Below, piece after piece: positions 1-6,294 of a DNA stretch of 9,570 bases. Origin of the DNA: Caulobacteraceae bacterium (GTDB lineage Bacteria; Pseudomonadota; Alphaproteobacteria; Caulobacterales; Caulobacteraceae). The position numbers were made by a program, and so were the translations under genes. Each line of letters opens with the position of its first letter. Within the stretch, counting starts at the first letter, position 1. The stretch is from NCBI GenBank assembly GCA_947456005.1, contig CANGRP010000083.1:1-9570 (forward strand), read 5' to 3'. A model generated the notes under the pieces. The model was given only the letters and a program-made list of their open reading frames with translations. It was not told the origin of the DNA and did no database searches.

Positions 1-102
1 GAGCTTGAGGCCTGGTGGATGGAGGCGGACTTCCCGGACGATCGCGAGGCCCTGCGCGCCCGCCTGGCCGCCATCCTGCGCGGCCTGGAGGATGGGAGTT
101 GA
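1..102 (+). CDS. C-terminal end of an unidentified protein (5' end outside window)
   Basis: An open frame runs from the first base of the window to a TGA at 100-102 and gives 33 residues ending in ILRGLEDGS. The fragment is acidic with Arg-rich helical character (ELEAWWMEADFPDD, then REALRARLAAIL) and looks like a soluble C-terminal helix. The stop overlaps the proposed TTG start of the next gene (TTGA, 99-102), the arrangement expected for translationally coupled genes, and the Shine-Dalgarno-like bases for that gene lie inside these last codons. I do not recognise the family from so short a piece. That it is a real gene is inferred from the intact frame to the window edge and the tight junction. 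Confidence 0.55.
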   Translation, partial: ELEAWWMEADFPDDREALRARLAAILRGLEDGS

Positions 103-800
103 GGATCGCCATCCTGGAGACAGGGGCGCCGCCCAGGGACCTCGCCGTGCGGTTCGGGGACTATCCGGACATGTTTCGCCGCCTGCTGCTTGTGGACGGC
201 GACCAGGCCGAGACCTTCGACGTCGCCGCGGGCCGGCTTCCCGCCGACCCCTCCGCCTTCGACGCCTGCCTGGTGACGGGGTCGTCCGCCGGCGTCTACG
301 AGCCCCTGCCCTGGATCGCCCCGCTCAAGGCCTTCCTGAACGCGGCCTCGGGCCGAACCGCCCTGGTCGGGGTCTGCTTCGGCCACCAGGTCATGGCCGA
401 GGCCTTCGGGGGACGGGTGATCCCGTCGCCCAAGGGTTGGGGCATTGGCCTGCATCGCTACGCCGCGGCGGGAGAGGGCTGGCTGGCGGGGCTGGACACC
501 CTGGCGGTCGCCGCCTCTCACCAGGACCAGGTGGTCGAGGCTCCGGAAGGGGCCCGTGTCCTGGCGGGCAGCGACTTCACGCCCTTCGGGGCCCTCTACT
601 ATCCCGGCCGGCGGGCGATCTCGATCCAGCTTCACCCGGAGTTTGCGCCCGACTACGCCCGGGCCCTGATCGAATCCCGGCGTGGAAGCCGCTACTCCGA
701 TGACCAGGCGGATGCGGCCCTTGCCAGCTACGAGGAAGCCAATGACCGGCTGGAGGTGGGCCGCCGGCTGCGTCGCTTCATCGAGGCCGGGGGCGCCTGA
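99..800 (+). CDS. Class I glutamine amidotransferase-like protein (GMP-synthase-type GATase domain)
   Basis: The 233-residue protein is a stand-alone class I glutamine amidotransferase domain. Such domains hydrolyse glutamine, or related gamma-glutamyl compounds, with a Cys-His-Glu triad. The nucleophile elbow GVCFGHQ puts the cysteine at 93, and LHPEF gives His179 and Glu181. The earlier GSSAGVYEPLPWI segment (61-73) matches the oxyanion region of GMP-synthase-like stand-alone members. There is no synthetase domain, signal peptide or membrane segment, so the protein should be cytoplasmic. The start is taken as TTG at 99. GGAGG at 87-91 lies 7 bases upstream, the family N terminus (RIAILETG) begins just there, and residues encoded further upstream have shadow-frame composition. 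The start overlaps the previous stop, which suggests one operon. The 3' end abuts hemF with no gap. The substrate cannot be told; a gamma-glutamyl hydrolase is an alternative. Confidence 0.85.
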   Translation: MRIAILETGAPPRDLAVRFGDYPDMFRRLLLVDGDQAETFDVAAGRLPADPSAFDACLVTGSSAGVYEPLPWIAPLKAFLNAASGRTALVGVCFGHQVMAEAFGGRVIPSPKGWGIGLHRYAAAGEGWLAGLDTLAVAASHQDQVVEAPEGARVLAGSDFTPFGALYYPGRRAISIQLHPEFAPDYARALIESRRGSRYSDDQADAALASYEEANDRLEVGRRLRRFIEAGGA

Positions 801-1676
801 TCAGGGCCAGATGACCTCGGGCGGCATGGAGGACAGGATGCTCTCGATGTTGCCGCCGGTCTTCAGGCCGAACATGGTGCCGCGGTCGTAGAGCAGGTTG
901 AACTCCACATAGCGGCCACGGCGGATGAGCTGCTCTCGCCGGTCGGCCTCGGTCCAGGGCTCGTGCATCCGGCTCCGGGCGATGCGCGGATAGACATCGA
1001 GGAAGGCCTCGCCGACGTCCTGGGTGAACCGGAAGTCGCGCTCCCAGTCCCCGGAATTGTGGTGATCGTAGAAGATGCCCCCGATCCCCCGCGGTTCCTT
1101 GCGGTGGGGCAGGTAGAAGTACTCGTCGCAGCGGACCTTGAAGTCCGGATACCAGGCCGGGTCATGCTTGTCGCAGGCGGCCTTCAGGGCGGCGTGAAAG
1201 GTGAGGGCGTCCGGGGCGTCCTGGCTGCGCTGTTCGTCCAGGGTGGGGGTCAGGTCGGCCCCGCCGCCGAACCAGCCTGTCTGGGTGGCCAGGAACCGGG
1301 TGTTCATGTGGACCGCCGGGACCTTGGGGCTTCGCATGTGGGCGATCAGGCTGATTCCCGTGGCGGTGAAGCGGGGGTCCTTGTCTGCCCCGGGCATGTT
1401 GGCGGCCATCTCGGGGGTGAAGGTCCCATGCACCAGGGAGATGTGACAGCCCATCTTCTCGATGAACCGCCCACCGCGCAGGAATCCCATCACGCCGCCG
1501 CCGCCGGCCTCACGCACCCAGGGCTTCAGCTCGAACTTCGCCGGTTCTCCAGGGAAGAGTTCGGCCGGCGCGTCGATTTCCAGCTGTTCGAAGGCGGCGA
1601 CGATGCGGTCGCGCAAGGCGTCAAACCAGGCGCGGGCGCGGGTGTTGCGGGTGTCGAGGACGGCGGGATCAATCAT
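801..1676 (-). CDS. hemF: Oxygen-dependent coproporphyrinogen III oxidase
   Basis: HemF converts coproporphyrinogen III to protoporphyrinogen IX by two oxidative decarboxylations using O2, a late step of haem synthesis in the cytoplasm. The 291-residue protein is close to the usual bacterial length of about 300. Conserved blocks appear in order: EAGGGGVMGFLRGGRFIEK (56-74), SLVHG (80-84), VHMNTRF (122-128), WFGGGADLTP (135-144), the family signature from K180 to D204 with YFYLPHRKEPRGIGGIFYD, and the C-terminal GRYVEFNLLYDRGTMFG (254-270) followed by LKTGGNIESILSSMPP. No key block is missing, so it should be active. The ATG at 1676 lies inside the end of trmL, an 8-base overlap, so the two are almost certainly co-transcribed with trmL first. 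It faces the amidotransferase gene tail to tail with no bases between the stops. An oxygen-requiring enzyme fits the aerobic respiratory genes nearby. Confidence 0.97.
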   Translation of the reverse strand: MIDPAVLDTRNTRARAWFDALRDRIVAAFEQLEIDAPAELFPGEPAKFELKPWVREAGGGGVMGFLRGGRFIEKMGCHISLVHGTFTPEMAANMPGADKDPRFTATGISLIAHMRSPKVPAVHMNTRFLATQTGWFGGGADLTPTLDEQRSQDAPDALTFHAALKAACDKHDPAWYPDFKVRCDEYFYLPHRKEPRGIGGIFYDHHNSGDWERDFRFTQDVGEAFLDVYPRIARSRMHEPWTEADRREQLIRRGRYVEFNLLYDRGTMFGLKTGGNIESILSSMPPEVIWP

Positions 1677-2148
1677 GGGCTGGAAAATCTTGCAGATGGA
1701 ATGCGGGGAAGCGCCCGGTCTGACGAAGGGCCTCGGACAGGCCGATCGCCGCCGAGACGGTCAGGTTGAAGGATCGGCGCCCCCGGCTCAAGGGAATGAT
1801 CACCCTGGCGTCGGCGGCGTCCTGGACAAAGTCCGGGACCCCCGAACTCTCCCGCCCGAAGAGCAGGACATCGTCCGGCCGAAAGGCGAAGTCGTGGAGG
1901 GGGCTCGCTCCTCGCGTCGTGAAGAGCACGATCCGGCCGGGCGCTGCGGCCCTGAAGGCCTCCCAGCTGGGATGGCGGACCACCTCGCCAGGATCTCCAT
2001 AATCCAGCGCCGCCCGGCGGATCGCCTTGTCAGACAAGGGAAAGCCACAGGGCTCGATGACGTGTACCGGGGTGTCGAGACAGGCTCCCAGGCGGATCGC
2101 GGCGCCAAGGTTTTGCGGAATGTCCGGTTGAAAAAGCGCGAGCAGCAT
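1669..2148 (-). CDS. trmL: tRNA (cytidine/uridine-2'-O-)-methyltransferase, SPOUT family
   Basis: TrmL methylates the 2'-OH of the wobble nucleotide (position 34) of certain leucine tRNAs using S-adenosylmethionine. The 159-residue product is the compact SPOUT fold of E. coli TrmL (about 157 residues). It begins MLLALFQPDIPQNLGAAIRL, which aligns with the family N terminus, then HVIEPCGFPLSDKAIRRAALDY. SPOUT motif 2 is LFGRESSGVP (96-105), and motif 3 (IIPLSRGRRSFNLTVSAA, 117-134) forms the trefoil-knot cofactor site. I chose the ATG at 2148 because it matches the family start. A GTG at 2166 would add six residues (MAGSPR) and cannot be excluded, since neither start has a strong Shine-Dalgarno sequence. 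Its stop overlaps the hemF start by 8 bases. Upstream it is divergent from petA. Assignment to TrmL rather than another SpoU-class enzyme rests on length and motifs. Confidence 0.93.
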   Translation of the reverse strand: MLLALFQPDIPQNLGAAIRLGACLDTPVHVIEPCGFPLSDKAIRRAALDYGDPGEVVRHPSWEAFRAAAPGRIVLFTTRGASPLHDFAFRPDDVLLFGRESSGVPDFVQDAADARVIIPLSRGRRSFNLTVSAAIGLSEALRQTGRFPAFHLQDFPAHD

Positions 2149-2206
2149 TCTAGGTGATCCGGCCACGGGCTTCGCGCGTCCTGCCGCGAATCAACGGTTG
2201 GCCCTT

Positions 2207-2218
2207 CGCCACATGGCG
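2207..2218. repeat. Short inverted repeat in the trmL/petA intergenic region
   Basis: CGCCA-CA-TGGCG forms a perfect 5-base dyad with a 2-base spacer. It sits about 60 bases upstream of trmL and about 130 bases upstream of petA. Short dyads are common by chance at this GC content, so a role as an operator is only a possibility. Confidence 0.25.
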
Positions 2219-2274
2219 GGGGGGCGTCCGGGCCGGTTCGCAGCAGGTGGCGCTTCCAGTCCGGGGGACCCTTA

Positions 2275-2287
2275 CCAGATGTTCTGG
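2275..2287. promoter_or_regulatory. Candidate operator: perfect dyad CCAGA-TGT-TCTGG upstream of petA
   Basis: A perfect 5-3-5 inverted repeat (CCAGATGTTCTGG) lies 60 bases upstream of the petA start, in the least GC-rich part of the divergent intergenic region. Its size and position suit a dimeric regulator acting on petABC, trmL-hemF or both. I do not recognise it as the site of a named regulator, and no clear -35/-10 pair is visible around it, so the call is weak. Confidence 0.3.
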
Positions 2288-2305
2288 CGGGGTCGAGGAC
2301 GGACG

Positions 2306-2320
2306 GCGCCCCAGTGGCGC
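2306..2320 (+). repeat. Short GC-rich inverted repeat in the probable petA leader
   Basis: GCGCC-CCAGT-GGCGC makes a perfect 5-base stem with a 5-base loop, ending 27 bases before the petA start codon. If the transcript begins upstream of it, this is a small hairpin in the 5' leader just ahead of the ribosome-binding region. It has no T run and is not a terminator. A chance origin is possible in such GC-rich DNA. Confidence 0.25.
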
Positions 2321-2347
2321 AGTCCCCAAGCGAAGGGTGGCTTCAAG

Positions 2348-2902
2348 GTGGCCGACGGCGTGGCGGGCGCGAACCCCGAAAATGGCGCGGGTGGGGACGA
2401 CCCCAGCCGCCGTGACTTCATTCATATCGCCGCGGGCGCCGCGGCGGCAGGCGCTGCGGTGACCATCGCCTGGCCTCTGGTCGACCAGATGAACCCGGCG
2501 GGCGATACGCTCGCCCTGGCGTCGGTCGAGTTCGACCTGACCAAGGTGGAGCTGGGCCAGTCGGTGACCATCAAGTGGCGCGGCAAACCCCTGTTCATCC
2601 GCCATCGCACCGGCGCCGAGATCGCCGCCGCGATCAAGGATGACAACGCCCCCATGCGCGATCCGCAGACCGACGAAGTGCGCCACAAGCCGGGCAAGGC
2701 CGAATGGCTTGTCCTGATCGGCACCTGCACCCACCTCGGCTGCGTGCCGACCTTCGGCGGCGGTGACTACCAGGGCTGGTTCTGCCCCTGTCACGGTTCG
2801 CACTACGACACCTCCGGCCGCATCCGGAAGGGCCCTGCGCCCACCAACCTTGCGGTTCCGGAATACGCCTTTGTTTCCGACACCATGGTCAAGGTGGGCT
2901 GA
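2348..2902 (+). CDS. petA: Ubiquinol-cytochrome c reductase, Rieske iron-sulfur subunit
   Basis: This is the [2Fe-2S] subunit of cytochrome bc1. It takes an electron from ubiquinol at the Qo site and passes it to cytochrome c1 on the periplasmic side of the inner membrane. The 184-residue protein has a twin-arginine-type N terminus (SRRDFI, 20-25) followed by an uncleaved membrane anchor (about 26-48, Ala-rich, ending WPLVDQM). The soluble domain carries CTHLGC (127-132) and CPCHGSH (146-152). Cluster ligands are Cys127, His129, Cys146 and His149, with Cys132 and Cys148 as the expected disulfide. The alphaproteobacterial insert KDDNAPMRDPQTDE is present. The start is the GTG at 2348, with AAGGG at 2333-2337 ten bases upstream; this gives normal family length. 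The frame stays open to an ATG at 2198, but those extra residues are low-complexity and unlike the family. petB follows after 5 bases. Confidence 0.96.
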   Translation: MADGVAGANPENGAGGDDPSRRDFIHIAAGAAAAGAAVTIAWPLVDQMNPAGDTLALASVEFDLTKVELGQSVTIKWRGKPLFIRHRTGAEIAAAIKDDNAPMRDPQTDEVRHKPGKAEWLVLIGTCTHLGCVPTFGGGDYQGWFCPCHGSHYDTSGRIRKGPAPTNLAVPEYAFVSDTMVKVG

Positions 2903-2907
2903 GCGAC

Positions 2908-4227
2908 ATGAGCGGACATTCGAACTATGTTCCCAAGACGGGCTTTGAGCGCTGGCTAGACGCCCGCCTCCCTGTCGCCCGGCTGGCCTATGACAGCCTC
3001 ATCGACTTCCCGACCCCGAAGAACCTGAACTACTGGTACACCTTCGGCGGCATCCTGGCCCTGTGCCTGGGGATCCAGCTGGCCACCGGGATCGTGCTGG
3101 CCATGCACTATGTGCCGCACGTGGACCACGCCTTCGCCTCCATCGAGCGCATCATGCGCGACGTGAACTACGGCTGGCTGGTCCGCTACATGCATTCCAA
3201 CGGGGCCTCGATGTTCTTCATCGCGGTCTACGCCCACATGTTCCGGGGGCTCTACTACGGCTCCTACAAGGCGCCGCGGGAGCTGCTCTGGATCCTGGGC
3301 TGCGTGATCTACCTGCTGATGATGGCCACCGCCTTCATGGGCTATGTCCTGCCCTGGGGGCAGATGAGCTTCCATGGCGCGGTGGTGATCACCAACCTCT
3401 TCGGCGCCCTGCCGATCATCGGCGAATCCATCACCACCTGGCTGTGGGGCGGCTTCGCGGTCGACAATGCGACCCTGAACCGCTTCTTCTCGCTGCACTA
3501 CCTGATGCCCTTCATGATCGCAGGGGTCGTGATCCTGCACATCTGGGCCCTGCACGTGACCGGCAATAACAACCCGACCGGGGTGCAGGTGCAGTCCAAG
3601 GCGGACACGGTCCCCTTCCACCCGTACTACACGGTGAAGGACGGCTTCGCGATTGCGGTGTTCATGCTGATGTTCGCCGCGTTTGTGTTCTTCAACCCCA
3701 ACGCCCTGGGCCACCCGGACAACTACATCCCCGCCAACCCCCTGGTCACGCCGGCGCACATTGTGCCCGAGTGGTACTTCCTGCCCTTCTACGCCATCCT
3801 GCGGGCCGTCCCGGACAAGCTGATGGGCGTGCTCCTGATGTTTGGCGCCATCGCCGTGCTGTTCATCCTGCCCTGGCTGGACACCTCGCGCGTGCGGTCC
3901 CTGCGCTATCGCCCGACCACCCGGATGTACTTCTTCATCTTCGTGGTCGCCTGCTTCGTGCTGGGCTTCTGCGGGGGACGCCTTCCGGACGAGCATGTCA
4001 TCCCCGGCCTGAAGACCTTCCAGCTCCTGGACGCCGACCTGAACTCGATGGTCTGGCTGTCCCGCTTCGCCACGGCCTACTACTTCGCCTACTTCCTGAT
4101 CGTCCTGCCGGTGATGGGTCTTTCGGAGACCCCGCTGGATCAACCCAAGTCGATCAGCGAACCGATCCTTTCGCCTTCCGCTGCACTGCCTGCGGGCGCT
4201 GCAGCGTCGCCTGAAAAGAGGGGTTGA
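2908..4227 (+). CDS. petB: Ubiquinol-cytochrome c reductase, cytochrome b subunit
   Basis: Cytochrome b is the integral membrane core of the bc1 complex. It holds the low- and high-potential b haems and both quinone sites. The 439-residue protein is the undivided form with about eight membrane helices. Haem ligands form the two expected H-x13-H pairs: His96 with His110, and His197 with His211. The Qo-site PEWY motif is at 287-290, and GYVLPWGQMS (145-154) is the conserved helix C/cd1 region. The C-terminal 20 or so residues (after LDQPKS) form a Pro/Ala/Ser-rich tail ending in KRG that looks disordered. The ATG at 2908 follows AAGGTGG (2891-2897), which lies within the end of petA. The stop TGA (4225-4227) lies just before petC, so the three genes form one tight operon. 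Unlike the fused b-c1 gene (fbcH) of some rhizobia, b and c1 are separate here. Confidence 0.98.
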   Translation: MSGHSNYVPKTGFERWLDARLPVARLAYDSLIDFPTPKNLNYWYTFGGILALCLGIQLATGIVLAMHYVPHVDHAFASIERIMRDVNYGWLVRYMHSNGASMFFIAVYAHMFRGLYYGSYKAPRELLWILGCVIYLLMMATAFMGYVLPWGQMSFHGAVVITNLFGALPIIGESITTWLWGGFAVDNATLNRFFSLHYLMPFMIAGVVILHIWALHVTGNNNPTGVQVQSKADTVPFHPYYTVKDGFAIAVFMLMFAAFVFFNPNALGHPDNYIPANPLVTPAHIVPEWYFLPFYAILRAVPDKLMGVLLMFGAIAVLFILPWLDTSRVRSLRYRPTTRMYFFIFVVACFVLGFCGGRLPDEHVIPGLKTFQLLDADLNSMVWLSRFATAYYFAYFLIVLPVMGLSETPLDQPKSISEPILSPSAALPAGAAASPEKRG

Positions 4228-4232
4228 GCCTG

Positions 4233-5075
4233 ATGCTTCGCAAAGGTCTCGCCATTGCGGCGCTCGGCCTCGCCCTGGTGGGCGGGCCGGCCCTGGCCGC
4301 CGGCTCCCAGAAGGAGCCCCGCACTGTCGCCTGGAGCTTTAGCGGCCCCTTCGGCAAGTTTGACCGCGCCCAGCTCCAGCGGGGCTTCAAGGTCTATCGG
4401 GAGGTCTGTGCGGCCTGCCACTCGATGAATCTGATGTCGTTCCGGAACCTCGGCCAGAAGGGCGGGCCCTTCTATGACCCGAAGTACCCCAACCCGAACG
4501 ACAACCCCTATGTGAAGACCATCGCCAAGGACTTCGAGGTCTCGGACATCGATCCGGAGACGGGGGATGTGATCAAGCGTCCAGCCACGCCGGCGGACCG
4601 CTTCCCGAACCCCTATCCCAATGAAGCGGCGGCCCGGGCCGGTAACGGCGGCGCCCTGCCGCCCGACTTCTCGACCCTGTCCAAGGCGCGGAAGGGCGGC
4701 GCGGACTACGTCTACTCCCTGATGACCGGCTACGGAACGCCGCCCGCCGGACTCGAGGTGCCTTCAGGCCAGTACTACAATCCCTACATGCTCGGCGACG
4801 TCTCCGCCTTCTGGAAGGGCGAGGGCTATGCGCCCAAGGGCGGCTTCATCGCCATGCCGCCCCAGCTGACGCCTGATAAGGTCAGCTTCGACGATGACAC
4901 CAAGTCGACCATCTCGCAGCAGGCCAAGGATGTCGCGGCCTTCATGGCCTGGGCCTCGGAGCCCAAGCTGGAAGAGCGCAAGGCCTTCGGCGTCGGCGCC
5001 ATGATCTACCTGACGATCCTGTCGGGCCTGCTCTATGTGAGCTACCGGCGCATCTGGCGGAACGTGGCCCACTAG
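4233..5075 (+). CDS. petC: Ubiquinol-cytochrome c reductase, cytochrome c1 subunit
   Basis: Cytochrome c1 is the periplasmic haem c subunit of bc1, passing electrons from the Rieske protein to soluble or membrane cytochrome c. The 280-residue protein has a Sec signal peptide (MLRKGLAIAALGLALVGG, cleavage probably near ALA-A at 22/23). The haem attachment site is CAACH (Cys59, Cys62, His63). The likely axial methionine is Met208 in FIAMPPQL. A C-terminal membrane anchor (about 253-271) is followed by the positive tail RRIWRN. Two starts are possible. TTG at 4224 overlaps the petB stop, while ATG at 4233 has AGAGGGG at 4217-4223 placed 9 bases upstream. I prefer the ATG because its spacing is normal and the TTG would have none. 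The gene ends the petABC operon, and a strong intrinsic terminator begins 25 bases after the stop. Confidence 0.97.
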   Translation: MLRKGLAIAALGLALVGGPALAAGSQKEPRTVAWSFSGPFGKFDRAQLQRGFKVYREVCAACHSMNLMSFRNLGQKGGPFYDPKYPNPNDNPYVKTIAKDFEVSDIDPETGDVIKRPATPADRFPNPYPNEAAARAGNGGALPPDFSTLSKARKGGADYVYSLMTGYGTPPAGLEVPSGQYYNPYMLGDVSAFWKGEGYAPKGGFIAMPPQLTPDKVSFDDDTKSTISQQAKDVAAFMAWASEPKLEERKAFGVGAMIYLTILSGLLYVSYRRIWRNVAH

Positions 5076-5100
5076 CGGCCCGTCGATCGCAGACGAAAGG

Positions 5101-5131
5101 GGCCGGTCGCCTTGGGGCGGCCGGCCTTTTT
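5101..5131 (+). terminator. Intrinsic terminator of petABC, between convergent petC and ychF
   Basis: The left arm GGCCGGTCGCC (5101-5111), loop TTGG and right arm GGCGGCCGGCC (5116-5126) form an 11-base-pair stem. There is a single G-U pair (5107 with 5120), followed directly by TTTTT (5127-5131). Read from the minus strand, the wobble becomes an A-C mismatch and the stem is followed by CCTTTCG rather than a clean T run. It should therefore stop plus-strand transcription well and ychF transcription less well. Confidence 0.85.
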
Positions 5132-5138
5132 CATGTTC

Positions 5139-6236
5139 TCAGACGTTGAAGCGGAAGTTCATCACGTCGCCGTCCTTGACGAGGTACTCCTTCCCCTCGG
5201 AACGCAGGCGGCCTGCGTCGCGGGCCCCCGCCTCGCCCCGGAACTTCACATAGTCTTCGAACGCGATGGTCTCCGCCCGGATGAAACCCTTTTCGAAGTC
5301 CGTGTGGATCACGCCGGCGGCCTGCGGCGCGGAGGCGCCCACTGGGATGGTCCAGGCCCGGGCCTCCTTGGGGCCGGCAGTGAAATAGGTCTGCAGTCCG
5401 AGCAGGGCGTAGGCCTCCCGGATCATGCGGTTCAGACCCGGCTCATGAAGGCCAAGGGTCTCAAGGAACTCCGCCCGCTCTTCGCGGTCCAGGAGGGCGA
5501 TCTCGCTCTCGATCTGCGCCGAGATCACGACCGACTTGGCGTTGTCCCGTGCGGCGCGTTCGGCCACCTGGCCAGAGAAGGCGTTACCCTCCGCCGCCGA
5601 GCCCTCGTCGACATTGCAGACATAGAGCGCTGGCTTGGCCGTCAGAAGCTGGAGCATCCGCCAGCCCTTCTCCTCGCTGGCGGGAACCTGGGCGGCCCGG
5701 GCTGGCCGGCCCTCGCGCAGCTGGGCCAGGGCGAGGTTCATCAGGCCCAGAGTGGCGGCGCTTTCCTTGTCGCCGGTCTTGGCCCGCTTCTCGAGGTTGA
5801 CGACCCGCTTCTCAAGGCTCTCCAGGTCGGCGAGCATCAGTTCCGTCTCGATGATGTCGAGGTCGGAGATCGGGTCGATCCGGCCCTCAACATGCGTGAT
5901 GTCATCGTTGACGAAACAGCGCGAGACGAAGGCGACGGCGTCACAGTCCCTGATGTTGGCGAGGAACTGGTTTCCCAGGCCTTCGCCCTGGGCCGCGCCG
6001 CGAACCAGGCCCGCCACGTCGACAAAGTTGATACGGGCGGGAATGATCTCCCGGGATCCGGCGATCTCCGCCAGGGCGTCGAGGCGGGCTTCCGGCACCG
6101 CGACATCGCCGACATTGGGCTCGATGGTGCAGAAGGGATAGTTGGCCGCCTGGGCCGTCGCCGTCTGGGTCAGGGCGTTGAACAGGGTCGACTTGCCGAC
6201 GTTGGGCAGGCCGACGATGGCGACTTTCAGGGCCAT
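5139..6236 (-). CDS. ychF: Redox-regulated ATPase YchF (Obg-family P-loop protein)
   Basis: YchF (OLA1 in eukaryotes) is an Obg-related P-loop NTPase that prefers ATP over GTP, binds ribosomes and is linked to the oxidative stress response. The 365-residue protein is of normal family length. Walker A is GLPNVGKS (9-16) and G3 is DVAGL (73-77). The G4 position reads NVDE (208-211) in place of the GTPase NKxD, the known basis of ATP preference in this family. A helical, coiled-coil-like insert spans about 130-175, and the C-terminal TGS domain runs from about 282 to the end, closing with DGDVMNFRFNV. The ATG at 6236 is preceded by GAGGAG (6253-6248) with an 11-base gap, slightly long. It lies 58 bases after pth on the same strand, the usual order in many bacteria, and converges on petC. 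Confidence 0.97.
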   Translation of the reverse strand: MALKVAIVGLPNVGKSTLFNALTQTATAQAANYPFCTIEPNVGDVAVPEARLDALAEIAGSREIIPARINFVDVAGLVRGAAQGEGLGNQFLANIRDCDAVAFVSRCFVNDDITHVEGRIDPISDLDIIETELMLADLESLEKRVVNLEKRAKTGDKESAATLGLMNLALAQLREGRPARAAQVPASEEKGWRMLQLLTAKPALYVCNVDEGSAAEGNAFSGQVAERAARDNAKSVVISAQIESEIALLDREERAEFLETLGLHEPGLNRMIREAYALLGLQTYFTAGPKEARAWTIPVGASAPQAAGVIHTDFEKGFIRAETIAFEDYVKFRGEAGARDAGRLRSEGKEYLVKDGDVMNFRFNV

Positions 6237-6294
6237 GGTGCAGGGAACTCCTCGGAACCAGAGGCGCGGCGACTAGCACGCGCCCGGGAATTGG

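Noticed and set aside
963..1769. Long plus-strand open frame of 268 codons opposite hemF
   Set aside because: It lies antisense to a complete, motif-rich hemF, runs into trmL, and its composition (Gly/Val/Asp-rich) is typical of shadow frames in GC-rich coding DNA.
2198..2347. N-terminal extension of petA from the in-frame ATG at 2198
   Set aside because: The added residues are Arg/Gly/Pro-rich and unlike Rieske proteins. The GTG at 2348 gives the normal length and has a suitable upstream AAGGG.
2150..2803. Minus-strand open frame opposite petA and its leader
   Set aside because: It is antisense to the Rieske coding sequence, has no family resemblance, and conflicts with the divergent layout of trmL and petA.
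2956..4143. Minus-strand open frame of 395 codons opposite petB
   Set aside because: Its product is dominated by His, Gln, Glu, Gly and Val as the mirror of membrane-protein codons. petB is certain on the other strand.
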